DNA of 64,000 bases from NCBI RefSeq assembly GCF_029625315.1, contig NZ_CP121110.1, forward strand, positions 1,789,501 to 1,853,500. Direction: 5' to 3'. A model generated the notes under the pieces. The model did no database searches. It had not been told where the DNA came from and saw only the letters and a program-made list of their open reading frames with translations. The DNA is from Flavobacterium ginsengisoli (GTDB taxonomy: Bacteria > Bacteroidota > Bacteroidia > Flavobacteriales > Flavobacteriaceae). The translations under genes and the position numbers were made by a program. Positions 9,200-18,633 of the stretch are shown here, one piece after another (position 1 is the first letter of the stretch; every line of letters starts with the position of its first letter).

Positions 9200-10810
9200 T
9201 TAATTGGATTGTTTTATATCATCAAAGTAATACGTTTCTCCTGTTCCTGTTGTTCCAAAATCTGGAAACAAAATTACTCTGTCGTATTTTATAGTGCTAT
9301 TGAAAGAAGCTTCAGTTGTAAGATCAAATGTCAATACTTCCCAGCCATTAGCAACCGTTGTCGGCACCTCTACCTGCACAAAAACAGTTGGATTTCCATT
9401 ACCGTCTTTTGGTGACGTAGAAAGCTCCATTTTGTATAATATTTTTGCTCCTGCTTTTGGCGACCAAACTGTTACTTTTACTTTAGTTCCTTTTGAAGCG
9501 TCAAATGAATTTTCAAGATTTAAACTTGCTCCTCCCCAGGTTTCTGCTCCTATCTTTTTGTCTAATTTGACTACTTTATCAGAAACATTTAGTCCGGTTT
9601 TATTAGGATTTGCAACGACAGAAGCATCTACACTTCCAAATCCGCCCCAAGCGTAAGTTAAACTCGTAGATTCGAAATCAATTGGCAACCCTATTGATTG
9701 AGAAGCTGTTTTATAGAAATAAATATTATCGATATAAATATTCTTACCTGGTGTTGGATCTGAGTCTAATTTTAATTGGTAAATATCTGTAACTGTAAAA
9801 CCAGTCTGACTTGTAAAGTCCGAAATTGGAATATCAATACTTGTCCATTGTTTTGCCGTAAGATCTTTTACAACCTTTCTTTCTCCATTTGGTTTATTTT
9901 GACTAATAAGGAATATGGCCAATTTATCTAAATCTGCTGTCCATATGTCCATGTGAATGTATTCCATTTCTGAAACATCTATAGTTACACCGTCTGCCAA
10001 ACCAATTCCTTGATAGTTTAGGTTATTATAGTTCAACATTTTATCTCCGTCTAAATCAAATTCAGCAAACGTTGTTGATTGTCCCCATCCTGGATTAAAA
10101 TTAGTTCCTGCAAGGTCTGTATATTTAGAACTGAAAATAGAAATAACATCTCCCGCTTGTCTACCTGGCTGCGCAGGTGCAGATGTTGTTGGGTTTAACA
10201 CCAATTTTGCGGTAACTTCTTCTGTATGTTCAGTTGTTTTAATAGCCGCACTTTTAGAAACTACTCTAATCGTATAAACTCCTGGTGCCTGATAAGTATA
10301 TGAAGCTGGCTCTCCATTATTAGCCGAAATTGGATCAGGATGTCCTGCTTCTCCAAAATACACATCGTAAAACAAGGCAAAATCTGCAGTTGCTGTAACG
10401 GTTACTTTATTAGAAACTAATTTATCATTTGTTACTACAACTTTTAAATTTTCTGGAGCTCTAAAAGAAACCACTACTTCTTTTTCTATTTCGGCTGTTT
10501 TTCCGTTAAGTCCAGATGCAATAATTTTAGACTTATAAACACCTTCTTTATAAATATGAGAAATAGTCGATCCAACTCCTGCATAATCAGAGTCAGGTGT
10601 TCCGTCGCCAAAACTAATTTTGTACTGTGATGCACCTTCACCTTTTGGCAGGAAAGTAACTTTTCCAGTATTATCCTGCGTAACTGTTGTTAAAACCGAA
10701 ATATTTGTTGGTGCGGCTATTCCGTCTAAATCAATATCTAAGTCATCGTTTGCACAGCCTATGAGTACTGCCAAAACGAAAAAATTTATAATAAAATGTA
10801 TTTTTTTCAT
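9200..10810 (-). CDS. Surface glycan-binding lipoprotein with PKD-like domains
   Basis: The 536-residue protein has a lipoprotein signal (LAVLIGC, Cys19) followed by acidic residues (CANDDLDID), consistent with export to the cell surface. Two or three PKD/Ig-like domains fill residues 30-205 (HIYKEGVYK and YQAPGVYTIRV are PKD signatures). Two beta-sandwich modules resembling carbohydrate-binding domains follow at about 215-370 and 375-536; both end in a IYIDNIYFYK or YYFDDIKQ motif. There is no catalytic motif. Directly after the susD-like gene, this is the place of a SusE/F-type glycan-binding protein. The ligand is probably beta-glucan, by association with the GH16 genes. Confidence 0.82.
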   Translation of the reverse strand: MKKIHFIINFFVLAVLIGCANDDLDIDLDGIAAPTNISVLTTVTQDNTGKVTFLPKGEGASQYKISFGDGTPDSDYAGVGSTISHIYKEGVYKSKIIASGLNGKTAEIEKEVVVSFRAPENLKVVVTNDKLVSNKVTVTATADFALFYDVYFGEAGHPDPISANNGEPASYTYQAPGVYTIRVVSKSAAIKTTEHTEEVTAKLVLNPTTSAPAQPGRQAGDVISIFSSKYTDLAGTNFNPGWGQSTTFAEFDLDGDKMLNYNNLNYQGIGLADGVTIDVSEMEYIHMDIWTADLDKLAIFLISQNKPNGERKVVKDLTAKQWTSIDIPISDFTSQTGFTVTDIYQLKLDSDPTPGKNIYIDNIYFYKTASQSIGLPIDFESTSLTYAWGGFGSVDASVVANPNKTGLNVSDKVVKLDKKIGAETWGGASLNLENSFDASKGTKVKVTVWSPKAGAKILYKMELSTSPKDGNGNPTVFVQVEVPTTVANGWEVLTFDLTTEASFNSTIKYDRVILFPDFGTTGTGETYYFDDIKQSN

Positions 10811-10822
10811 AATTGATGTTTT

Positions 10823-12322
10823 TTAGTATCCAGGATTTTGTGCCCAGTTTCCGTTTGCAAACTGAATTTCTTCAATTGGAATTGGAAATAATTCGTTTTT
10901 ATTTGCTTTAAAGCCAGGAATAGTTCCTGCGGCTTTACCAGTTCTTACTAAGTCAAAGAAACGATGTCCTTCTCCAAAAAGCTCAAGTCTTCTTTCGTCT
11001 AAAATATTATCTGTAAGGGCCGCGCCAGAAGTTGCAATGTCATGATTTGTATCTCCAAATGCACGTCTTCTCACCTCATTTAAATACGTTCTTGCTTTTC
11101 CATCATCAATTCCGCCTCTATTATAAGCCTCAGCAGCCATTAACAATACATCTGCATAACGAATTGCTCTGTAGTTGTTTGGATTTGTTAAATTCAAATC
11201 TCCTGCTGCATCTTTACTTCTTTTTCTTGGCAGATATTTTCTATTGAAGAAACCTGTATCTTCATTTCCTTTTCCGAATGTAATACCGTTTCCATTGTCG
11301 TAAGAAGCATTAGCCAAAGCCCATGCGTTGATATCTAAGATGGCAACGTCTTTACGTTTATCTCCAGTTTTAAAGGCATCAAACGAATCTTGAGTTGGAA
11401 TATTAAAACTGTACCCAGAAGAAAATAAAGGACCTGAATAGTTACGAATACCGTTAAAACCAACTGCTACGTTTCCTTCACTACACTGCAAACATCCAAA
11501 TCCTGCTCCTTCAACATCTGTATACTGAACTTCAAAAATAGATTCTGTTCCGTTTTCTCCTTCTGCTTCAAACATTGAGTTGTAATCTGTTACCAATTTG
11601 TATTTTCCAGAAGTAATAACAGCGTCAAGCGAAGCTGCAGCCTGAGCAAATTTATTTTGGTATAAATATGCTTTTCCTAATAATGCCTGAGCTGCACCTT
11701 TTGTAATACGCCCTTGCTGTGCTGCGTTTGGAGATAGATTAGCAGATGCGAAAATTAAATCGGCTTCTATAGAAGCGTAAACTTCTTCAACAGACGATCG
11801 GGGAATTGTCTTTTCATCGCCAATTTTAAATCTCGCATCGCCTTTCATTGGGATACCTCCAAACCATTTAACTAACTCAAACTGATAGTACGCTCTTAAA
11901 AAACGTGCTTCTGCAATAACTTGGGCTTTTCCCGGAAAATCTGTTTTGTTTTGAAATTCAAGAATATAATTGGCTCTTTGAACACCAGCAAACATCCAAT
12001 TCCAGATGTCTCTTAAATTGCTATTTACAGGTGTATGAATCATATCATCGATCTGCTGAAAACCAATTACATCGGTTGGACTTTCTCCTCCACAAAGTGT
12101 ATTATCTGAAGCAATTTCTCCTAATAAAACATTTACATAAGAAGACTGCAGTAAATCGTAAGTCGCAATTAATGCATTGTCATATTCTTCTTTAGAATTA
12201 AAATAATTCTCTGAGTCGATAGAATATTCTGGTTTTGGATCTACAAACTCATCCGAACATGATGTTAGTACGGTCGAGAAAAAAACCAGTGTTATAGTGG
12301 ATATAAATAAATACTTTTTCAT
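10823..12322 (-). CDS. SusD/RagB family nutrient-binding lipoprotein
   Basis: This 499-residue outer-membrane lipoprotein partners with a SusC transporter and captures oligosaccharides. The lipobox cysteine is Cys22 (VLTSCSDEF) with a flavobacterial export signal. The N-terminal SusD-like part (YFNSKEEYDNALIATYDLLQ) and the C-terminal RagB signature (YRAIRYADVLLMAAEAYNRG, RRLELFGEGHRFFDLVRTGK) are both present. It starts at ATG 12322, 12 bases after the susC-like gene, as is usual for the pair. Length is normal and no frame break occurs. Confidence 0.95.
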   Translation of the reverse strand: MKKYLFISTITLVFFSTVLTSCSDEFVDPKPEYSIDSENYFNSKEEYDNALIATYDLLQSSYVNVLLGEIASDNTLCGGESPTDVIGFQQIDDMIHTPVNSNLRDIWNWMFAGVQRANYILEFQNKTDFPGKAQVIAEARFLRAYYQFELVKWFGGIPMKGDARFKIGDEKTIPRSSVEEVYASIEADLIFASANLSPNAAQQGRITKGAAQALLGKAYLYQNKFAQAAASLDAVITSGKYKLVTDYNSMFEAEGENGTESIFEVQYTDVEGAGFGCLQCSEGNVAVGFNGIRNYSGPLFSSGYSFNIPTQDSFDAFKTGDKRKDVAILDINAWALANASYDNGNGITFGKGNEDTGFFNRKYLPRKRSKDAAGDLNLTNPNNYRAIRYADVLLMAAEAYNRGGIDDGKARTYLNEVRRRAFGDTNHDIATSGAALTDNILDERRLELFGEGHRFFDLVRTGKAAGTIPGFKANKNELFPIPIEEIQFANGNWAQNPGY

Positions 12323-12333
12323 TTTAACTGAAA

Positions 12334-15300
12334 TTAAAAATTAATGTTTAAGCCCATTAAATATGTTCTTGGAATTGGATAGAAACCATAATCGATTCCA
12401 GCTCCAATAGGAGACTGTGAAGTATTGTCTCTATTAGTAGGGCCAAAAGAAGCACCTGGATCAAAACCTTTGTATTTTGTAAAGGTGTAAAGATTATTTA
12501 CTCCTGCATAAAGTCTTAATTTAGAAACTCCTGCTCTTTTTGATATTTCCGAATTAAGTGTATAACCAAGTTGTACATTTTGAATTCTTAAATAAGAAGC
12601 ATCTTCTACAAAATAATCAGAGAATACATTATTAGATGTTGCTCCTGTTGTTACTCTTGGTGTAGAATTACTTGTACCTGGTCCTGTCCATCTGTCTAAA
12701 ACATAATTAATACGATTAGCATCAGAAAGTGTTCTTTCGTAGTTACGAACCATATCGTTTCCTATTGATGCAAATGTAAATACCGCAAAATCAAGAGCTT
12801 TGTAATTTAATTGCAAATTGAAACCCATTGTAGCATCTGGAATTGGATCTCCAATATTGGTTTTATCTTTTGTATCAATTACACCGTCTCCGTTTAAGTC
12901 AACATAACGAATGTCTCCAGGCGCAGCATTTGCTCCTAAAGCTAACTGTGATGGATGTGCATCAACTTCGGCTTGGCTTTGAAAAATTCCATCGGTTTTA
13001 TATCCATAAAAATATCCCATTGGTCTACCTACTTCCATTCTTGAAGGAGCTGGCTGTCCGACACCAAAAGCACCGCCTTCAATAAATCCTGTTCCGTTAT
13101 TTACTTCAGTAACTTTGTTTTTCAGGAAAGTCACATTGTAACCTATACTGAAAGTAAAATCATCAGAAAATTTATCTTTATAATCGATCGCAAATTCAAA
13201 ACCAGAATTTTTAACTGTTCCTGCGTTTAAAGTTGGCGCGCTAGCACCTGGAGCTCGGTACCGTTAATACCTGAAACTGGAATATTAGGAATCAATAAAT
13301 CTTTTCTGATATCTGAAAAATAATCTGCTTGCGATAAATATTTTATCATTTAATATTTTTAAATCTAAACCAACATCAAACTTTTGAGCTTGTTCCCATT
13401 TTAAATTTGGATTTGGCACTTGCCCGTTTGCTGTTCCGTTTACTAAAGTACCATCAAATACATAGGTTGCCTCTCCATTTAAAAGTCCTAAATAGCCAAG
13501 ATTAGGAATCTGGTCATTTCCTAAAGTTCCATAACTTGCTCTAAATTTCAAGAAGTTTACAAATTTTGACTCTCCAAAGAAACTCTCATCAGAAACTACC
13601 CATCCTGCCGTTACAGAAGGAAAATAACCTACTTTATTACCAGGGCCAAATTTTGTAGAAGAATCACGTCTAATTATCGCAGAAAGTAAATATCTTCCTT
13701 TGAAATCGTATTGTAATCTTCCAAAATAAGAAAGTCTTCTTTGATCATACACATAAGCACTGTTTGTAAGTGTATTTGAAATTCCTTTTGTTAAAGAGAT
13801 ATCTGCATTTTCCCATGCATTATTTGGTACATCAAAACCAGTTGCATATAATCCGTTACCCCATTCTTTATAAATTGTTGTTCCTAAAGTTCCGGTAATA
13901 TTATGTGCTTCTGCAATTTTTGTATTGTATGTTCCAAAAAGGTCAAATGAATAATTGTTATCATTTACAGCTCCTTGAGTAACAGAACTTCTCTGTACAT
14001 CAAAAACTTTTCCGCCATAACTAATTTGTTTATTAAACGTTTTTGATTCGCTGTTTGAAGTATTAAAACCTATAGAACTTGATAAGGTAAATCCTTTAAA
14101 GATTTTATAATCTAAACCAAAATTTCCGTTTAATTTTTTGTAGTTATAATCATTGTACGTATTTGCAATTTGTGCTAACGGGTTAATAATTTCTGTTCCT
14201 AAACCTGTTGTACTAGGTACTAGACTAAAATCACCATTTGCATCGTACGGACTTAAGGTTGCTGGAACGTTTAAAGCATTAAAAAGTACAGAACCCAGAC
14301 CATTTTCATTTAATGTATTTCTCGTAAAATACGTATAAATAACATTCGTCTTTAATTTGATTTTATCACTTAAATCAGCACCAAGAGCAATTCTGGCTGT
14401 ATTTCTTAAAAAGCCAGATTTATCTCCGCCAACAATACCTTCCTGATCTAAATGAGAACCACTGATAGAATAAGTAATTTTATCTGATCCTCCAGAAATT
14501 GTCAAATCGTTATTAATAATTGGAGCATTTTGAAAAACTTCATCCTGCCAATCTGTTCCTTTTCCTAACCCACTTACATTAGGATAAGGGATTGGTTTTC
14601 CACCGTTTGCATAACTTTCATTTAAAAGCAAAGCATATTCTGTAGCATTTAAAGTTGGCATTTTTCTTGAAGTCTGCTGAAAACCAGCATAACTATTAAA
14701 AGAAACTCTAGTTTTAGAATTCTTTTTCCCCATTTTAGTAGTAACCAAAATGATTCCGTTTGCTCCAAGAACCCCATAAATAGCTGCCTGCGAATCTTTT
14801 AAAACCGTAATTGTTTCAATGTCGTTAGGATTCAAAAAGTCCTAAATCACCAACATATCCATCAATAATAGTGGCAGGTTTGTTTTCACCATTTGTAGCT
14901 ATACCACGAATACGGATATCAAGCGGTGCTCCTGGCGCTCCTGACTGCGTTGTGACATTCACACCCGAAATTGTTCCTTGTAGAGCTTGTTCGATTCTTG
15001 CTGGTTTCAAGACATCTAGTGTTTTACTGTCTACAACAGCTACAGCTCCAGTAACCTCTCTTTTCTTTTGAGTACCGTAACCAATAACAACGACTTCGTC
15101 AAGTGACTTGGTATCGTCGTTCATTCTAATCGTCATTTTAGTTCCAGAAACAGCAACTTCTTGCGTTCTGTAACCAATATAACTTACAACAATTGTGGTT
15201 CCTTTTGGAACATCAGTCAGTTTAAAAGATCCGTCAAAGTCTGTGGTTGTACTTTTAGACGAATTTTTAACCTTTACGTTTACGCCTGGCAATGATAATC

Positions 15301-15397
15301 CAGAAGCATCAAGTACCGTTCCTGATACATCTAAGTTTTGCGAAAATGCAAAAGATGTAAACAGTAATAATACTGGCAGTAATAATTTAGATTTCAT
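12334..15397 (-). CDS. SusC/RagA-type TonB-dependent transporter, three frame breaks
   Basis: The gene would encode about 1020 residues. After a signal peptide (MKSKLLLPVLLLFTSFAFSQ) come a carboxypeptidase-regulatory-like domain (about 22-105), a TonB box (DEVVVIGYG), a plug domain, and a large beta-barrel ending TYLMGLNINF. It imports oligosaccharides across the outer membrane with energy from TonB. The frame breaks are a T run (plus 14834-14838), GCTTGC at 13327 and GCTC at 13253; the last two are repaired by restoring GCTGC. All expected domains are present, so I treat it as functional. It heads the operon, 241 bases after the regulator gene. Confidence 0.92.
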
Positions 15398-15638
15398 AAT
15401 TAGTTAGTTTTTATTGAAAGCTAAATTTATTTGTTCCGTTTATGAAAACGATAAAATTAACCTCAACAAAAAACATACATCACAAAAAAATATACTGCAA
15501 AATCAGGATATAATAAAAAATACCGTTGTATAACTATAATTTATCAATGTTAATTTTCTTAACATTTAGCGCGCAATTTCCCAACAAAAGCTTAATGTTG
15601 AGGTAATGTATAGTTATTTAGAGTCGTTTTTTAAAATA

Positions 15639-18440
15639 CTATACAGCCAAAATATATTCAACTAAACCGTTTTCGTGCTGTAAATCCATTTTTTTTCTCA
15701 AACGGTATCTTTTTATTTCAACGCTTCTCACTGAAATATTAAACATTGGAGCTATTTCTTTTGATGAAAGATTTAGTCTCAAATAGGCACATAAACGCAG
15801 GTCGTTAGGCGTTAAGGCGGGATGCATTTGTTTAATCCTTTTCAAGAAATCTTTGTCGGCGTTATCAAATGCTTCCTTAAATACATTCCAAGAATCTTCT
15901 TCGGTAATATTTTTATTTATGGTGCTAATTACAGATTTGATATTTGAACTATCGTTTTGAGCAGTTTTTTTCAAATCTTCCTTAATAAAAGCCAATAATT
16001 CGTTTTTACTATTCAAACTCATGGTCGAAACTGCCAATTCGCGGTTTTTATTATCAACATCCTGCGAAAGCTGTTCGTTGCGAAGTTTCATTAACTGCTG
16101 TTCGTTTTCAAGCTCTTTGATTTCTAACAAAAGATTATTTTCTTCTATTAGTTTTTCTTTTTGCTTTTGATAATAATTTCGATATGCCTTATTAATAAAA
16201 TAAGCCATTGTTAGCAGTAAGAGGAAATAAATAAAGTAAGCCAGATTTGTTAAATACCAAGGTTTTAAAACTACAAATGTATACGAAGCCGTATTCTGCA
16301 AAATGGTATTCGCATATTTGGCTCTTACTCTAAAGGTATATTTTCCTGGAGGTAGATTTTTAAAATTTACAGTTGCTTTTGTACTCCATTCGCTCCATTC
16401 ATTCTGAAAACCTTCTAATAAATATTGGTATTCAGAATTAATGTACTTATTATATTCTGGAACTGTATAATTGAGCGTTATATTATTTTCATCAGATTTG
16501 AAGCTTCCTTCACTTAAAATACCCACATTTTTAAAAGTTTCATTTTGCTTATTGATGGTAATATCTGTAATAAAAACATTGTAGTTTTTAAAACTTAAGT
16601 CGTCAATATTTAATGTATAATACCCGTCTGTAGTTCCTATTAAATAAGTAGATTTAGAAATCTGCGTGATATTCTCATAACCTAGCATCGAGTTGGTCAA
16701 AGAAGAAGGTATCGGAATTAAATTTTCTTTTAATTGATTACTTAGTTTACTTGCCGAGAAATAATGAATGTAGTTTTTGGAGAAAAGCCAGATTTTATTA
16801 GAATTATCAACTATTAATTTACCAGATGTATATTCGTCTTTTTCAAAAATGGAACTTAATACGCTGTCTTTTACAAATTGTCTTGTCTTAGCATTCAATT
16901 TAAAAATGCCGCCTTTATAAGCATAGTAAATCGAATTGTTGAATTTTGTTAAACTGGCATATTTACCTTTATCTGGACTTTTGTAAGCAAAAAAGTCTTG
17001 TGTTTTTAATAATGATTTATCAAGTTTTAATCTAAAAATCCCTTTGTATTCATGGCTTACATAAACATCAAAATCGTTTCCTATTTCAAAATATCGAGAA
17101 GAATAATCAAAACCCTGAATTTTATTTCTAAAAACCCATTGATTGTTTATTTTTTCTAAAACCGAAATGCCATAATAATTTCCTTGAAGTAACTGATTTT
17201 TGTTTCCTGGAATATGCTCGAATTTCCAAGTTCCAGAAGCCGAAAATATACTCTTGGCGCTTTCATTTACCACAATAAAAGTTCCCGAATCATGTCCGCA
17301 GAAAAGCGTATTATCATAAACAAATAAAGACCATACCTGCCCTTTTGTTCCATTTATAAACTTAAATTCCGAATTACTTTGATTAGGCTTGCAAAACAAT
17401 CCCTGATTGGTTCCTATATATAGCATTCCGTTATGAATGGCAGATGCATAAACCGTTCCTAAAACTCCCGTATCATCTGTAAAACTATGCACTGGCGATT
17501 GCATATTGATGCAGTTGATTCCGTTATCAAGTCCCGTCCATAAATTTTGGTCTTTATCTTCAAAAAGCGATAAAGCAGTGTTATTACTTAAACCTTTACT
17601 CTGCGTAAGATGGTATTTGAGCTTTCCTTTATCAGATAAAATAAAAATTCCGTTTGATACAGTTCCTAAAGCAAAACTTCCGTCCTGCAAGCGCTGGCTG
17701 CTGTATACAAAACTTGATTTTAATTCAGCATCAACATCAGTAACAACATGGGTTAAAGAATTTCCCGAAAGTTTGTAAATACCATCTAATTGCGTTTGAA
17801 GCAATAAACCATCATCTATCGTAAAAATATTGGCAACTGTAAACTTTTTTAAAATCGGATCATCTGAAATTAGTTTTGCTCTACCGCTTTCAATTTCAAA
17901 AAGCCCTTCTTTAGAAGTCTGAAAATAAATTGCATTTGTCGAGGCAAACGATTTTACAACACCATTTTTGGGCGCAATTATTTTAAACTTTCCCGTTTTG
18001 GTATCGTAAATATAAATTCGGTTTAAAGACTGAAATAAAATCCAATGATCATATTTAAGAATATTCCAAAACTGTTCATCGTCTAAGATCTTATTTTTTA
18101 TACCGTCGCTTAGCGAAGTATATTTAAGTTTTCCATCTTCCTTTCTGGTCCAAAAACCAAAATTCATATAACTTCCTGTATAAATTTTATTGCCAATTAC
18201 TTTTACAGAACGAATAATAGTTTCGTTTGGCCCTGGATATAATTGCCAACTAGTTCCGTTATATTCTAATAATCCGTCGTTATTGGCGAAATACAAATAA
18301 TTATTATGATCCTGCGAAATCATCCAGCTTTGATTTCCAGCTCCATAAACAGAAGGAGAATATTTAATGATTGGCGGAAATTCCTGAGAAAACAACAGGG
18401 AATTTATTAAAAAAAGTAAGGTAGTTAGTGTAGTTTTCAA
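15639..18440 (-). CDS. Membrane sensor-regulator with beta-propeller, Y_Y_Y and LuxR-like HTH domains
   Basis: The 933-residue protein has a signal peptide, a long periplasmic region of propeller-like repeats (to about residue 610), a Y_Y_Y domain (LEGFQNEWSEWSTKATVNFK region), one membrane helix (YFIYFLLLLTMAYFINKAY), a coiled coil rich in Glu and Lys, and a C-terminal LuxR-like helix-turn-helix (about 870-933). Unlike hybrid two-component regulators it has no histidine kinase or receiver, so the signal may pass directly to the DNA-binding domain. Its place just upstream of susC suggests that it activates the locus when it binds glucan fragments. The start is TTG at 18440, the only codon that includes the whole signal peptide. 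Confidence 0.85.
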   Translation of the reverse strand: MKTTLTTLLFLINSLLFSQEFPPIIKYSPSVYGAGNQSWMISQDHNNYLYFANNDGLLEYNGTSWQLYPGPNETIIRSVKVIGNKIYTGSYMNFGFWTRKEDGKLKYTSLSDGIKNKILDDEQFWNILKYDHWILFQSLNRIYIYDTKTGKFKIIAPKNGVVKSFASTNAIYFQTSKEGLFEIESGRAKLISDDPILKKFTVANIFTIDDGLLLQTQLDGIYKLSGNSLTHVVTDVDAELKSSFVYSSQRLQDGSFALGTVSNGIFILSDKGKLKYHLTQSKGLSNNTALSLFEDKDQNLWTGLDNGINCINMQSPVHSFTDDTGVLGTVYASAIHNGMLYIGTNQGLFCKPNQSNSEFKFINGTKGQVWSLFVYDNTLFCGHDSGTFIVVNESAKSIFSASGTWKFEHIPGNKNQLLQGNYYGISVLEKINNQWVFRNKIQGFDYSSRYFEIGNDFDVYVSHEYKGIFRLKLDKSLLKTQDFFAYKSPDKGKYASLTKFNNSIYYAYKGGIFKLNAKTRQFVKDSVLSSIFEKDEYTSGKLIVDNSNKIWLFSKNYIHYFSASKLSNQLKENLIPIPSSLTNSMLGYENITQISKSTYLIGTTDGYYTLNIDDLSFKNYNVFITDITINKQNETFKNVGILSEGSFKSDENNITLNYTVPEYNKYINSEYQYLLEGFQNEWSEWSTKATVNFKNLPPGKYTFRVRAKYANTILQNTASYTFVVLKPWYLTNLAYFIYFLLLLTMAYFINKAYRNYYQKQKEKLIEENNLLLEIKELENEQQLMKLRNEQLSQDVDNKNRELAVSTMSLNSKNELLAFIKEDLKKTAQNDSSNIKSVISTINKNITEEDSWNVFKEAFDNADKDFLKRIKQMHPALTPNDLRLCAYLRLNLSSKEIAPMFNISVRSVEIKRYRLRKKMDLQHENGLVEYILAV

Positions 18441-18608
18441 AATTTGGTCAGGATATTAAAATAATACTAAAACAGTTCTAAAGTAGGGTATTTTAATATG
18501 AAATAACAAATTTTGCCGAAAAAAAATCCCCATAAAATCAAAAACATATGTCGTAATTCTGTTAAGATTTGGAACAATATCCTTAACAAAACTCTACTCA
18601 AAATTGAT

Positions 18609-18616
18609 TACTTTTG
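18609..18616 (+). promoter_or_regulatory. -7 promoter box for uvrA
   Basis: TACTTTTG matches the TAnnTTTG consensus 17 bases before the ATG at 18634. It implies transcription begins after 18616, which rules out the TTG at 18604 as the start codon. Confidence 0.55.
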
Positions 18617-18633
18617 TAAAAATTGACTTTTTT

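Noticed and set aside
13249..13265. GAGCTCGGTACC inside the susC-like gene matches the polylinker of common cloning vectors over 12 bases.
   Set aside because: No other vector sequence flanks it, both sides encode SusC, and restoring one G (GCTGC) turns it into ordinary coding sequence.
12334..15397. Programmed ribosomal frameshifting or a real pseudogene in susC, uvrA, nirK and others.
   Set aside because: No slippery site with a following structure is seen, and all motifs on both sides of each break are intact. The repeated GCWGC context fits sequence error better.
18604..18633. A TTG start 30 bases upstream of the chosen uvrA start.
   Set aside because: It would begin before the -7 box at 18609-18616, and the extra residues do not resemble UvrA.
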